This document shows, piece by piece, positions 48,601 through 60,919 of a stretch of DNA of 64,000 bases. The stretch is from Asterias amurensis. Lineage: Eukaryota > Echinodermata > Asteroidea > Forcipulatida > Asteriidae. Both the position numbers and the translations under genes were made by a program. The stretch's first letter is position 1, and every line of letters starts with the position of its first letter. Location: NCBI RefSeq assembly GCF_032118995.1, contig NC_092651.1, positions 13,789,285-13,853,284 of the forward strand. Direction: 5' to 3'. The notes beneath the pieces were generated by a model, which had not been told where the DNA came from, did no database searches, and was given only the letters and a program-made list of their open reading frames with translations.

Positions 48601-51600
48601 TTGTTCAGTGCTTGTGTTTTGAAATGCACTTGTAAAGGTTATAAAACGCAACATATTCTCTGCAATAGAATGAATAATTATCTTACTGTTGTGAAAACCA
48701 TCTGAAGACGTCTTGGTCTTCTTGTGCTTTTTAGGGAAGTGTTCTCCATCGATCGAGGATGCTGGTGAAATGGATGCCGACATACAAGTATCAGAAGTGC
48801 TGGTGTGGGAGTCCATTGTCGCCCCGCTGTCAGACTTGTCCGCGGCTACTCTCGAGTCCTCGGTAAGGTTCAGAGATGTGTTGACATCATTGCGAACTTC
48901 AGCATAGCTGTAATGTATGGGACATGTAAAAACCGAAATGTAAGGGATATAGTCTCGCACATAAAAGAACAAAGACTAATCTAAATAAACATAAAAATAT
49001 TACATAAAAAGAAACATTTTTTGAAAGGGGGAGGGGAGCAATGAATTTATTTTCAGGAGGTACACTTGCCTCTCTATATCTCCCCCCCCCCACTCAGCCT
49101 GCTACTTATTAAAGACAGAACAGATTTCTATGCAAAAAAAACCAACAATTTGCAGTTTCACATTGTTCTCAAATAATCATTTTTCTATATTAATTTAAAA
49201 TATATTTTAGCTTGTTTGTAACCTATTTATAAACAAAATAGAGGACCAGCTAAGATTCTGAGTGACTTCAAATATGCAGATGACAGTGCCATCTGTGAAA
49301 TAACCCTAGACGGTGCGAGATCGCAACATCAAGATGTGTCAGAAACTGCCAGACGAGTCATGATTGAGGTACACACCGGGACAACCGAACTGATGACTAC
49401 TCAACCATGTACCTAACACTCAATGGAGAAGTCATCAGACATGCATATATCATTTGGGGTCAATGATGGCATCATCAGAGAGTGACGTCTGCAACATAGA
49501 TCTGTTGAATGAGAGGATCTCTGGAAACTAGAAACAGTATGGAAGACAGCCTTGCCTACTGCGAGAAATGAACCCTTAGCAAGCACCTCGCTGCATGTCT
49601 CAACAGCTACATGTATCACACAAACTGTCTTCATATCATACTTGGTAAAAAACGTCTTGACATGATTGCCACTCACTACCAAGCTGTACAACATCAGCCA
49701 GCAAAGTGCATTAATACAAACCATCCAAAAAACGGCAAACTCAAATGGGTTGGACTCATCTTACGGAAACCTGTTAATAAGTCCCTCTATATCTATGTTC
49801 TCTACTCCCCATCTTATGGCCGGCACAGAAAAGATCATAAACGGCCACTTTACGCAGAGTACATCGCAAGATTAGTGTCACAGGATGATCTGCTCTACCA
49901 GCTGGAGGTTTGGTAACTAGCACAAGACAGGATAGAATGGGGAAACCTTGTGTCCGCCTGCTGTTCAGCGCAGCCGACTGATGATGATGATGCACATTCA
50001 TTAGTAATACATTCTTGTTGTGTAAGTGTAACAAGGTTGTGACCCAGTTTGGATACTACCTTGAAATCATACAATTTTCCCCAACCATTGTGTTAGCACA
50101 GCGGTTGAAAGCATATTTCCTCAAATTCATTATGAAAAAAACAGAACTCATAGCCGCCAAAGTCGCATAACTGTCCATTAAATTTTCAAAAAGACATGTT
50201 GGACCTCGACGAACTTAATGAAAAATTGATTCTGTAAAAGGGTCAATTGTATGTTTTCAAGTGTGCAACGTGTGACCTTTGTCCAAAACTGGGTTAAAAC
50301 CTTAGTACTTATTACAAAACTTGGCCGTTAGACACATTGATTTTGTGTTTCAGATCATTATCATTCCACTATTACAACTTGCACCTTAGAGCAGAGCTCA
50401 GATTTTATACTGGACCACAAGTCCGATCCCAATAGTTTTAGTGTCGAGCCAGTAAATTCATAACTGGACAAGTCCATGGGTCTTGTATTTTTCAATGCCT
50501 CACTCTAATCACAAACAAATTAGGTTAAAATCTTGACTTTGAGTATGACAAAATATCTTTCAATTCTACTGAGTAATGAAGTGTACTTAATACACAGGAA
50601 GACAAAATATTCTTATACATAATGTCTTATTGCTTGTTTAAAAAAAAAACAGTTTGAGAATGCATGCTTAACTGTAATAGGAAGTTTCTGCTCATTTAAA
50701 CTCTGGTCTTGTAAAAACGAAAAAAAAAATAAAAATTCCAAGCCAGTATACCATTTTAAAAATCCCCCCAAATTTGAGCCCTATTTGAGGTAAAACAATG
50801 ATGAAACAATTGCAGAAAGTGCACATGATTGGCAAATGGCCATTGAGCAGCCTTCTTATGACCTCTAATCAAGGGGTGCAGAAAGGTCTCATGTAACATG
50901 AAATACTCCTAGCACAATGTAAAGGCTTTTAAGATGAGACATTTTATATAGTAAAACCGAACAACATCTGCTATTTAACACCCAAATCCCTATCTTTTGT
51001 TTAAACTTGATCAGTCTCTCAATGCTTAATCTCAACATATCAAATTTAAAAAAAACTTAACACACAATTTATTTTTGTTATGGCTGCAGTCAATGTACCT
51101 TCATAACACCATCGACATGGAAACCAAAATTTTAAAAGGCAATATATCTAATAAATAAGTTCAATTTGACCTGGATGAGACATGGTGGACACTTTAGTAC
51201 TGCACTGTTCAGTTCTTGTTTTTAAATTTTTTATCTGAAATGGTTTATTAACAGTTAAAAATATGTCCGCGTCCAGAGGCTGAATTAAAGTATTTGCTTT
51301 ACATGCAAACATATTTACCCAAACCAAACAGTGCCCTTCCCCTGTCAATGCATCCACCACATCTCAAAGTGGCTAAAATTGATACATACTTGACCACTTG
51401 ATGCATGCATACGATGAATTCTGGCTTGCAGTTCCATTGGTTGTACGTGATGTAATTACGTGTCTGCAGCCAGATCCACTCCTGTCCCTTGGTCAAGAAA
51501 CGATAGTAGCACGATATCCCCTCGCTGATTTGGATCACTGTCACCATGAAAAAATGAAATGTTAACGCGAGGGGTGAGATGAGAAGGAGTGTTTTAAACA

Positions 51601-54600
51601 ACAAGTATTTTGGTGGGTGATAGATAAAACCCATGGGGGTAGTTATGTATCTTCATCCTGAATACATTATCACGTCTTCTTTTTCCCCCTTTACAAGTAG
51701 AATGACCTTATTCCTGTGCTCCCTGCTGTTTCGACCACTGCATTAAGGTAGACAAGTAATTTGAAATGTAGATTTTTTCAAATTTCAAGACGTGGATTTT
51801 GGAGCATAAGCACCGAAGGACCGGTTAATTCAAGAGGGTTATTTTCTCTCTCTTTTTTAAATTTTTTTTTTAAAGAATTGATGGATGACGTACTCAAGAG
51901 GAGAAACAAACAGATTTACTGTTGGAGACAATTTGGAATTCAGATTAACAAATCTTCAAGAGGATTTTTTTTCAATCAAACAGGAAACAGTATTACCAGA
52001 GGCCAATCATAGATGCTGAAAATACAAGTACAAATTTGCCAGGAGAGATCTTTTCTACCCTAATTCCAAGTGATGAATCTTATTTGTGACTAGTCTCCCA
52101 GAATATTGAGGTTTCCATCAAACCTAATTTATTTTCATTTATCATGTATTTTTCTAAGATCTGGATGTTTTACTTGAAGTTAAGGAGATATCCATAGAAA
52201 TAAAAAAACTCGACAGTCATATAAACAGGGGTGAGATTCATTACTAACGAAAAAGTCTGAAACTTGGATTCAAAGGTATGTTGAAATGTTGGCATTTCTA
52301 CTGTTTGGTAAACCCTGGGGTTATAGATTCCAAGGAGCCTTTGAAAACAGTATCCAAAGCTCCAGAAAAGTAGACAAATGAGCAGAATTTCTTTATTTGT
52401 GGAAAAAAATATTGTCTGACTTTCTTCACCAGGCTGACATAAAAAGACTGAACAATCTCATCCCTGTATAAAATGTTTTGTTATATTTCTACACTCTCTG
52501 TATCTCTGTAGCAAAAGCCATTCAGACATATCTCCTTGTCATAAATTTGATTTATTTACAGGTTATAAAACAAGCGTGGAGAATGCACACAGGCTTGACC
52601 GGACTGGTGAGAGTACGGTCAGTATGTCATGCATACCAATCAGACTATTGTAATAGAATTTTGTCAAATGCATAATGTGTGCATTTAAATTGCTTTTCTC
52701 CATTCTGTTCACTTTTTCAATTGAACTTTCTATGAATTTCATTTTCAAGAGATTCATGACTATTGATCAAAGAGAGAAAGAAAAGATTTGATAAAAATAA
52801 ATATGAATTGTTCCAAATACTGTCACAATAATACAATGTTGAAGTCAAGAACAGCATCACCAATCACCATTGCATTTTCATTTCCTTTTTTATATTCTAC
52901 TTTATCCTTCAGAGAGCTTGTTTGTTTGTTTGTTTGTTTGTTTGTTTGTTTGTTTGTTTGTTTGTTTGTTTGTTTGTTTGTTAGTTTGTTTGTTTTTGTA
53001 TACGGATACTAATATTTGTAGGTGACCCTTTCAGCTACAGCTGTAACTACTAAGGTACTAAGCATGGTTAACCACTGTCAGGTTAACCACTTTGTGGTGT
53101 ATTAGATGTTAAATTTGCATCGGGGATAAAGAATATTAATTTTGGTTTTTACCCATACACCGATGTGTGTTAGCACTGTATACTCAGTACTTTCCCCGAG
53201 TCCTGTGAAAAAATATCACAGGCATGTTACTTGGGTGGGATTCGAACCCACGACCCTTGCAATTCTAGAGCAGTGCCTTACCAACTAGACTACCGAGGTT
53301 GCCCGGCAGCTAGAGGCAGTTCGAATCCTTTGTGTTGGTATTCCAAAACATAACCGTGCCTCTCTGTTTTCTTTTTTAAACATTTTTGAGTTTCCAGAGT
53401 AATCATTTACCTTTTAAAATATCACTGTTACAATGAAACCACAACTTGACAATGGAAAGACAATTTTTATATAGGTTTTAATAATAAACACCGGGATTTG
53501 ATGTCCACATGTGAGAAAATGTGTGTATGCATCTACCATGAATAGCAAGAACCTAGGCCGAAGCAAAGGCTATAATAATCTGTCTTGGTATGCTGGAGTC
53601 TCCGACTGCTTAGACTTTCCTCCAATTGAACGAAACATTGTAATGATAAACATAGGTGGCAGCCTGTCCTTTCTTGAATGCCATATTTTTACAAACAAAA
53701 AGGGCAGGTCTAGTATTGGGATTACACACTAATCCCCTTTGAAAAAAGAGAAATACATAACAGCATGATATGTAATACCTTATGTCCGTCTTTGTATTGG
53801 TGAAACAAAGCGTAGCATGGGGGCTCACCAAAACCCCATGCCACCAGCCAATAAAGAAAGGTTTAACAGATATGCATTACAATGGTGAGATTAAAACAAA
53901 GACATGTTCACACATTTACACGTTTCATTTACACATGGTACAAAGACAGTCACTGTGGGAAAACTTCCTTGGAAGCCAGGTGAGGTGAATAACCTCCTTC
54001 CCATTCATAGGCAACTTTGAAAAAAATACGGTACACTACATGTATATCAGCTACTTCTTGTGCCCAGAGAAAACTACATGTATTGGCTGCTGGCTAACTT
54101 CGACCATGCCTCGTGTAAACGCAAGGTACTTTTTTGCTAAGTCGTTTTGCCAAGCGAACCCCATTATTTAAGTTTATCTTCAAGTCTGCGCTAATCCTCC
54201 AATTAGATTGGTAGAATGGAGTGGTGATAAAAACCTATATTGCACGGCTAATATCACTACCTGCGTCTTGTGTGTTCTATTTCACGCACCAAGTTTGCTT
54301 GAAGATAAATACATGTTATCACACCCGTGTGATAACTTATATTCAAGGTTCAAGGTTCAAGGTTCAAGGTTCAAGGTTCATTTTATTTCCACAGTATCAA
54401 AAGACAAAAAAACAAAACAAAAAAAACAATATCAAACAGCAGTCACAAGAAACTATTACAACAATGAAAAATAATTGTTTAACAACATAGGTTTGAAGAA
54501 ATAGATGCATAACAATGTTGACACTGCGGAGGGATCCATTTAAGAAGCAAAGCTTGTAGGCAATGGTCCCTAATTAGCGGCGAAGTAAGAAGTGAAATTA

Positions 54601-57600
54601 GCTACTTGTGTGAACATTCCCAAATTCATCTTGGGTGTGCGTTCGAATCCCAGTCATGACTGTTGACAGTGCCTTGCATGGTTCCCAGCAAAACCCATAA
54701 AAATGAAAAATTATATTAAAGGGACACACCGGCTCACCGTTTACGCAATGTAGGGGTGTAGAATCATAAATAATGTTTTTAAAGATGGTTGCTGTAAAAA
54801 AAATCATCAAAATGTCACGTATTTAGCGAAAAATGATTTTAAAAAACAAAGCGGCCATATAACAAGCTTCCGTTACACGGACTCTTTGAATGTGAATCTC
54901 ACGTTAGATTTTTCACCATTATTTACATTTTGTAGCGATAATTTGAATACATGATCTTTTTCGTCAATTATTCGTAAATAATTTTGTAAAAAAGTAAGTT
55001 ACTTTTAGACGGCTGAAAGTAAAACTAGCCCGGAAGGTCACGTGATTGTTTGTACCACTTTTTGGTTAGAACAATCACGCGACCTGCGTTTTTGTCTTAA
55101 AATGCTCAAAAACGGCTAAATTTGATGATTTTTTTTAAGGACCGTTCTTCTTCATTCCTGTAAGACCGTTGAAGTCATACATGTATCTTAGTCTATTTTG
55201 TAGCCCAAACAGCCCAATTCGGCCGGTGTGTCCCTTTAAAAACTGGGTCTGTGCCACCGAAAACCAACATTACTGACTGGATGAAGGTGGTTTGTCTTAG
55301 TTGTATGCATATTCCATTGTATTCTTAGGGTGGAGCCCGCTGTATGACGGCATGGTGATGTTTACAATCCCAGGGCCCTTAAGGGGTTTTTCTAGAAAGT
55401 TAGCATTTTTGCCCAGCACCAGACGGATCGAAGTTGTATAATTTTTAAATAATAGATCAATTTTGTACTGAGTTTTACTCATTTACATGTAATCATCAAA
55501 CACTCGTTTACCTTTCTATAATATACGAAAAGTTGATTTTTTAAATTTAAATTAATTTCACCTTCAAGTTGTATACTCTTATAAATTTGCAAATGATTTA
55601 TTATCATCATATCCTGGACTAACTCGAGGATTTTATCCCCTTCCTGAGGGAAAATCAACATACATGAGTCTAAAGAGGGGCTTAAAGGTCAAATTCAGTT
55701 TTTGTTATGCATATAAAATGAGGTGTTTACATTTTCAAGAAAACACCATTTATCGGTTAGTGATTAGTTTCAATTTGGCAAAATGAAATATGAAACTGGG
55801 TGTGTAAATCATGACTTAAAAGCACTGGACATGTAGATTGTCCAAGAACAAAAAAATACTTGGTGTATCCCAACATATTCATAAAATAACAAACAAAATT
55901 AGATTTTGAGGTCTCGAAATCAAGCATCTGAAAACACAACTTTTTGCAACAAGTGTGTTTTTTCTTCCATTATTGTTCCGCAACTTCGACGACTAATTGA
56001 GCTCAAATTTTCACAGGTTTGTTGTTTTATGCATGTTGAGATACACTAAGTGAGAAGACTGGTCTTTGACAATTACCAAAGGTGTCCAGTGTCTTTAGTT
56101 TAACCAAGTACAGACAACAAACATTTTCATAAATAGTGTTCTGGGATTACTTTTTCTCTTTCCAGAAATTGTGGCTTTAGTTCGCTTTAAACCGAGTTTG
56201 ATAATCAGCCATGGCATGCAGAAATCTCGGACTGTACCTCCAAACCCCTAAGACACTAATCATAAATACCTCAGACAGTTTCTCTTCTCCTATTGGTAGA
56301 GAGCACGTCACGTGGGGATGTTTAAACAATTGATAATGACCAGCTGGAGCTGTTTATAACCGGTTGTTTTTGGATACTACGCGCTAGTCTTGGTGCAAGA
56401 CATTTCTCGTTAAAGGCGATGCGGGCGCTGTTGGTGAGTTGGGCGCGCTGAGTGTGAAAGGAAAACGAGAAACGTCTTGCACCAAGACTACTACATGCAC
56501 TGAGCATATCAAAAAACTGTGTCAGTCATAATTCCCTTATTTAAAGCAGTTTTAAAAACAGACAATGTCAGAGAATTTGTCATTGACTTACATGCTTCAT
56601 GGCAGTGTGCAACTTTCTCCAGATCATCTTGATGGTAGTAATCATACACAGATGTACCCAGCACTTCAAATGGCAAGTATCCGATTATCGGAGGTCCTCT
56701 GCAAAAGAACAAAGGAGATCCATGTACTTTAATGGTGTAGTAAATCATTAATTTGGGAAAAAGAATATTCTCAATCGATTCTCTATGCACTGGGTATACA
56801 CATACATCAAATTCATGGATGTTTTATGCTTTTATTATGATCACCAAAATAGCTTGGCAGAAACAGTCTTGTCATCTGTGATATCAATTTATTTCGATTA
56901 TTTACTTATTTGAGAAGAAGTTTTCAGAAAGTGGTAAGAAACAAAGAAATACTTTTTTTTTTTTTTATAATAAAAGTTAATTTATACACAAACATCAAAT
57001 ACTATACACCACAAGGGAAAATGACTGGTAAATTTAAAATGATTTGGTGTTGAACATAGAAAAAAAATACTAGAGTGGGACTCAAACCAACAACCTCCAC
57101 ATTAACGTGCTCAACCGCCTGCAGCCCAAGGTCTATGTTGGCAGTCTCCCTAAATTATGATCCAACCTGGGAAGCGGCAGCCAGAAGATCACCTTCAGGG
57201 GATGCAATTTTTTCTTTCAGATATTAAATAGTGTAAACCACAAGGGAAATTGACCGGGTAAATTTTTCAATGATTTGGGGTTGAACAAAGAAAAATGTCC
57301 TAGAGTCGGACTTGAATTGACGACCTCCTGATTAACGTGATGGTGCTCAACCAACTGCAGCCGTAGTAGCCCTATGTTGGCGGTCTCCATATTTTGTTAA
57401 TATCTTTGTTCGGGGTGCCAGTCAGAAGCCATTCAAGTTGAAAAGCGGCAGTCGCAACTCGACATAGCAATCAATGGTCATGACTTTGACACTAGTGGGA
57501 CTAGTTGCTCAGGCCTAATTAGCATTGTTGCGTCCACAAGTTCATTTTTTGTGTGACGCTAGAAGTGAAATCCCAATCCTAATTTCCCAACACATTCCCA

Positions 57601-59653
57601 AAGAGCTTTAGCAAAGGTGCTCAGATATTGCCTCAGGGTATCTCACTTTTATTCATAGTCTCAAATATAGTCTCAAATACTCAAGAATAATTGTATTACA
57701 TAAAAAACAGAGTTGAATTGGGTGCAGAAATTAACTTTATACAGCTTGAAGTAAATTTAACTTGACAGATTAGGTGGTTTCTCCACACCCAGAAATTTGG
57801 ATAAATAATGAGACCTTACTGTTTCATAAAATGCTTGAAAATGGCAAAATTGTTTGGTTTTTTTTTGGCATCGTTCTACTCTACTCCTGGAAGACCATAA
57901 GCGCCAGGCTTGGGTCTATTTTGTAGTCAACATAATGTATGTTCAGACAGCATACTAACTTAGACCTGAACCAGTTTAACTTTTGAGGTGGTCGTAAAAA
58001 GTTGTTCCCCTCGCGTTCAGACAGCACGGAGTTAAACCATGGTTAAACCCGATACTGTTTATCTTCGGTTTTAAGAGGTCAACGCAGACGCGACCCCATT
58101 ACTCTTACATCCGGTTTATTGTCGTGTTCATTGGTCATCGTGTGTTAATGCTCACGGAGGTCAATGGGTCATATGTTGTGAGTTAAACTGGATGTTGTCT
58201 TTTTTATTCTGTCCACACACAGTGTTAAAAGATAAAGCCAAAGCGGTCTAAAGATAAACCCCCTAGGTCGACAGTCTACTGTTTATGGGCTGAACCCTAT
58301 TCTCACTTTGGAAATGTTCAGACACACAGAGTTGAACTAGATCTGGTTGAACCATGAGTTAAACCGACTTTAGTACTGTGTCTGAACGACTTCAAAGCCT
58401 ACCGAAGGTGGTGTGTACCTTAAACATCAATAAACACAATGCCTACAGGCATTTGGATAACACCATCTGAGTCAAAAGATTGACTAGCTTTGCTTGCCAA
58501 ATTCCCTTATTGGGAAGATAATCTAAAACAAACATAAAAACAACAACACAAGGATAGATATGGATTGCCTACCTATGGTCCAGAAAAAGAAACTTCCAAT
58601 CTAGACTGTGTCGTGACATGAACTTATTTTGTTGCTCACTGAACGTGGCCATCTCACGACTGAGTTGAGTTGTCTGTAAACGAACTGTCGCCACAAAGCA
58701 GTAGCGCGTTAACCCCACATCGAGGGGTAGAATGCCTGCAAGAAAATTGCACAAAATAGAAAAAGCTGAGGGGTGATTCCATGGTTGGTCAACCCTCCTA
58801 TCCACAGGTAGCACCAACTGCCAGAAAGTTTTACATGCTAAAATTATTTTTGTGACTTGTTTTACTTATTTCTCAAAAACTACAGCACCTCAGCAAGTAA
58901 CATCTTAAGGGGAGCTTTCTACCATCATTATCTTCAAACTATGTAAGTTTAATGTTAATCTGTGGACATTGTGTTTTGTGTCCTACAAAAAGTACTAAGA
59001 CCCTTTAACCAGTTTAGACAAATTTGACAGACATAAGACTCCATCCAACAATGAAGCATTTATTAAATAACCTAGTGGACACATCACTCAGAGAAGGGTT
59101 TTTTGCCCAAGTGTTCCTGGTACACAGCAACCTCTAAGCCCTCCAAGGTACTATAAAGAGTGTCCTGTAATTCAAACATACCATACATGCTATACCTGCT
59201 CAGCATTTGAATCTTGAGGCAAAGATCAATTAGGGAATAACAGTGTGATAACCCGATCTTCACAGCCTTTTAATCACCGGGTTGGTGGTTGACCCCTGTT
59301 AACGGACCAAGCCTTCCTATTTACAGCGGGGCAGCCACAAACAAACCAGATTGCATAAACTATTTGAGGTATGTACCAATAGCTGATATATTTATCATTA
59401 TCTCCTGCTATCTTCACTCACCTTCCTCATTATTGATAAGAGTGAAGTTGCCATGGAATTTAACAAGCTCATACTCAGCGAGATCTTTGGAGAGCAGCGA
59501 TCCCCGTCTCATCTGGCAGTGAAATGTAAAGCGTTTGCCGACAAGATCCTCCTCATTGCCCTGGTTCGTCTCCACCTCAGACAGAATCTTGAAGATCTTG
59601 GGTCGGTCGTCTTCGTGGACTAATTCATATATTGTACAACTTTCTAAGTCTTT
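41597..59653 (-). CDS. CLOCK: CLOCK circadian bHLH-PAS transcription factor, 3' ten exons (732 aa), 5' partial
   Basis: CLOCK pairs with BMAL1/CYCLE to drive circadian genes from E-boxes. Exons: 59653-59422, 58735-58573, 56698-56592, 51537-51390, 48907-48687, 48359-48198, 46790-46690, 45692-45383, 42837-42668 and 42181-41597 (TGA). Phases agree throughout (2199 nt). Exon 1 here is the end of PAS-A ([32 protein letters not shown]). PAS-B is nearly vertebrate-like: [80 protein letters not shown]. Then SYAEV-type sequence with AADKSDSGA, a basic KKHKKTK stretch, a polyglutamine run, a Q-rich coiled coil (about 414-475 of the fragment, [20 protein letters not shown]) and a Q/S/P-rich tail ending [10 protein letters not shown]. 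The bHLH and early PAS-A exons lie beyond 59653 and were not found. NPAS2 is a vertebrate paralogue; one CLOCK is expected here. Confidence 0.96.
42220..42490. repeat. decayed foldback/MITE fragment in last CLOCK intron
   Basis: CACAGATTTACATCAAACTG and AAACATCCCTTGAAATATTT resemble the arm of the foldback at 7440. CTACAGGTTTGTCAGTTTAT resembles the subterminal block of families D and E. No clean ends remain. Confidence 0.45.
43170..43370 (-). mobile_element. SINE family C, decayed copy
   Basis: AAACCACAAGGGAAACTGAC, TTATTGAACAAAGAAATAAA and CTGTACCCTACTGAGCTG follow the order seen in the copies at 57003-57420, but the box sequences are eroded. In the intron between CLOCK exons 8 and 9 of this window. 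Confidence 0.5.
43886..44155. mobile_element. MITE with GGGCCCAATTTCATA ends
   Basis: The left end GGGCCCAATTTCATATTTTC and right end AGCAGCGCTATGAAATTGGG are inverted repeats. The outermost bases are shared with the 34406 family (CCCAATTTCA), suggesting related transposase recognition. About 270 bp, no coding. Confidence 0.65.
45588..45692 (-). repeat. polyglutamine-coding CAA/CAG tract in CLOCK
   Basis: 35 codons at the start of the exon: one Arg, 16 Gln, one His, 17 Gln. Most codons are CAA, broken by single or paired CAG. Polyglutamine is common in animal CLOCK C-terminal activation regions. The mixed CAA/CAG make-up should limit slippage. Confidence 0.9.
46304..46667. mobile_element. 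TTAA-flanked MITE, family E, inverted copy
   Basis: 364 bp with ends AGCCATTGGACCCTTTCGG and AAGGGTCCAATGGCT and TTAA on both sides (46300-46303, 46668-46671). It matches 9987-10344 in reverse, including the central TTCTCGTTAACGAGAA palindrome. It lies just downstream (minus sense) of the CLOCK exon at 46790-46690. Confidence 0.75.
46795..47581 (+). mobile_element. 5'-truncated non-LTR retrotransposon (CR1/L2-like LINE), antisense in CLOCK intron
   Basis: The reading frame up to 47189 encodes the end of a reverse transcriptase: [74 protein letters not shown] stop interrupts it near 47189, and a further piece ([19 protein letters not shown]) continues to 47393. The 3' end carries a GAATT-type repeat tail (about 47566-47581), typical of CR1/L2. 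The 5' truncation point lies within a few bases of the CLOCK 3' splice site at 46790. Confidence 0.8.
48483..48597. mobile_element. right-half copy of the 34406-type MITE
   Basis: It shares CAATTTGTGACTGGTA, TTCTGCTTAG and AGCAATATTT with 34406-34581 and ends TTAAGCAGCTCTATGAAATT. The left end is missing. Confidence 0.6.
49235..49995 (+). mobile_element. decayed LINE (endonuclease-reverse transcriptase type) fragments
   Basis: At about 49245-49320 the frame reads [12 protein letters not shown], containing the YADD polymerase motif. From about 49600 to 49920 the frames carry [33 protein letters not shown] and, near the end, [20 protein letters not shown], the usual C-terminus of such elements. 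Several frame changes show it is dead. It lies in the CLOCK intron between exons 4 and 5 of this window. Confidence 0.7.
52918..52996. repeat. (TTTG)n microsatellite
   Basis: About nineteen TTTG units with one TTAG interruption near 52980. In a CLOCK intron. Likely polymorphic. Confidence 0.95.
53098..53340 (-). mobile_element. tRNA-derived SINE, family B, nearly whole copy
   Basis: On the minus strand: CGGGCAACCTCGG, A box TAGTCTAGTTGG, TGCTCTAGAATTGCAAGGGT, B box GGTTCGAATCCC, a body with CACAGGACTCGGGGAAAGTA and GCTAACACACATCGGTG, and a tail with TTCTTTATCCCCGATGCAAA. This copy supplies the empty site for the insertion at 28063-29096. Confidence 0.8.
54342..54379. repeat. (TTCAAGG)n short tandem repeat, probable LINE tail
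   Basis: About five and a half 7-bp units followed by TTCATTTTATTTCC. Short tandem repeats of this type next to a T-rich block are common at the 3' ends of CR1-like LINEs on the opposite strand. No reverse-transcriptase frame was recognised beside it. Confidence 0.6.
54720..55235. mobile_element. TTAA-flanked non-autonomous DNA transposon, third family
   Basis: 516 bp with ends AGGGACACACCGGCTCA and GGCCGGTGTGTCCCT, flanked by TTAA (54716-54719 and 55236-55239). The interior has no long open frame. Same target type as families D and E but different ends. In a CLOCK intron. Confidence 0.8.
55820..56094. mobile_element. TTAA MITE family D, degraded copy
   Basis: Ends AGCACTGGACATG and AAAGGTGTCCAGTGTCT. 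The left flank is TTAA; the right is TTAG. The block CAAATTTTCACAGGTTTGTT is shared with the other copies. Confidence 0.65.
56380..56492. repeat. foldback MITE in CLOCK intron
   Basis: Arms AGTCTTGGTGCAAGACATTT plus CTCGTT on the left and AACGAGAAACGTCTTGCACC plus AAGACT on the right. It lies about 100 bp from the CLOCK exon at 56698-56592. Confidence 0.7.
57003..57420 (-). mobile_element. two tandem copies of SINE family C
   Basis: Each unit (about 57003-57210 and 57233-57420) reads, on plus, ACCACAAGGGAAA-TGAC, TAAATTT-AATGATTTGG, GTTGAACA-AGAAAAA, a box complement (GACTCAAACCAACAACCTCC in the first, GACTTGAATTGACGACCTCC in the second), GTGCTCAACC, CTATGTTGGC and GTCTCC. They differ enough to be separate insertions of one family rather than a fresh tandem duplication. 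Confidence 0.65.
57935..58395. repeat. long repeat with GTTCAGACA ends
   Basis: It starts near TGTTCAGACAGCATACTAAC and closes with TACTGTGTCTGAACG, which pairs inversely with the start. GTTAAACC/GGTTTAAC-type words recur inside in both orientations. Probably a non-autonomous DNA element, in a CLOCK intron. Confidence 0.5.
58830..59010. repeat. single arm of the 7440-type foldback
   Basis: TTTACATGCTAAAATTATTT, TTTCTCAAAAACTACAGCAC, AAGGGGAGCTTTCTACCATC and TCTGTGGACATTGTGTTTTG match 7650-7830 and 20268-20450. One arm only. Confidence 0.6.
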
Positions 59654-60559
59654 CTGCAAAAGACAAAAATCAAGGCAGTTTGTTAAGATACAAAAATTGT
59701 TAGTTCTGTTACTATCATTTTTTATTATCAACAATGTCTAGTAATAAAATGAAGGATGCCTCAAAAGCTAACATGAAGCCTGTGGAAATCATAAAGCAGA
59801 AACAATAGACCTTCATCACGGTGTGGACATCTTGATTTAACTCCATTCCAACTCATTGTAACCAAACTGAGGCTGGACGAAATAATACTTAATAGTCTGG
59901 TGCCATGTTTGCGCAATGAATGTCAGCATTCCTAACCGTTATTGGAAGTAGGAAACATGACCGAGATAGTGATAGCGTGATAAAGGTCTATTGACTGGAG
60001 TAAGCATCCACTATTAAGTAAGAAAACTTTTAATCCATCAAAAACACTTAGCAATAGCATCCCCTGCAAATAAAGGATTTATAAAGCCTAGTTATCATGT
60101 ATGTCATTGTATGTGTATAGGTCCATTTAAATCATCCTCATATAGACACTTTATTTCTAAACAGAAGTCTGCTTGTCAAATTATGTTGCCAGTTAAAACA
60201 CCCGAGGACCAGTTAAAATTCTCTCTGAATGGTCCTGCTGTCTAGTTCAGTGCTGATAAACTACCCTATTTGATTTGAACTATTACTCGTGAAAAAAAGA
60301 CAGACTATAAATTGACAGGCCAACAGGTGCTGCTGGCCAGTCAATAAAAAGTTAGAGGCAAACCCTCTCATCTGTACAACTAGAAGTAACAAAACTTAAT
60401 GTGGTTCTTGTACTTATATTTTTCTAAGCATTGAGAAAGGCAGTCTGCTGCCGACTTTTTAAATAAAATATTCACCCCCTTTCCAACAACGCCATCCCTG
60501 ATGCATACATCCTTAAAAGAACCGCATCTAAACATATTAGGTATGCAATTCTTGTTAAA

Positions 60560-60919
60560 AGGCAGTGGACACTATTGGTAATTACTCAAAATAATTAATC
60601 GCATAAAACCCTACTTGGTGACGAGTAATGGGGAGCTGTTGATAGCATAAAACATCGTGAGAATCGGCTCCCTCTGAAGTAACGTAGTTTTCCACGAATT
60701 TGATTTTGAGACCTCAGGTTTAGAATTTGAGGTCTCAAAATCAAGTATCTGAAAGTACACAAATTTGTGTGACGAGGGTGTTTTTTATTTCATTAATATC
60801 TCGCAGCTTCGACGACCAATTGAGCTCAAATTTTCACAGGTTTGTTATTTTATGCATATGTTGAGATACACCAAGTGAGACGACTGGTCTTTGACAATTA
60901 CCAATAGTGTCCACTGCCT
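60560..60919. mobile_element. TTAA-flanked MITE, family D
   Basis: 360 bp, ends AGGCAGTGGACACTATTGGT and ACCAATAGTGTCCACTGCCT. The right flank is TTAA; on the left TTAA lies one base out. Internal sequence closely follows 37485-37858. Confidence 0.8.

Noticed and set aside
53235-53300. Possible tRNA gene (A and B boxes, tRNA-like head)
   Set aside because: The same head with the same extra body occurs at several places, with no proper acceptor stem or length; it is a SINE head. The same applies to 24000-24126, 62340-62406 and 63336-63420.
54342-54379. Telomere-like heptamer repeat (TTCAAGG)n
   Set aside because: The unit is not TTAGGG and is followed by a T-rich block as in LINE 3' tails; an interstitial telomere is unlikely.
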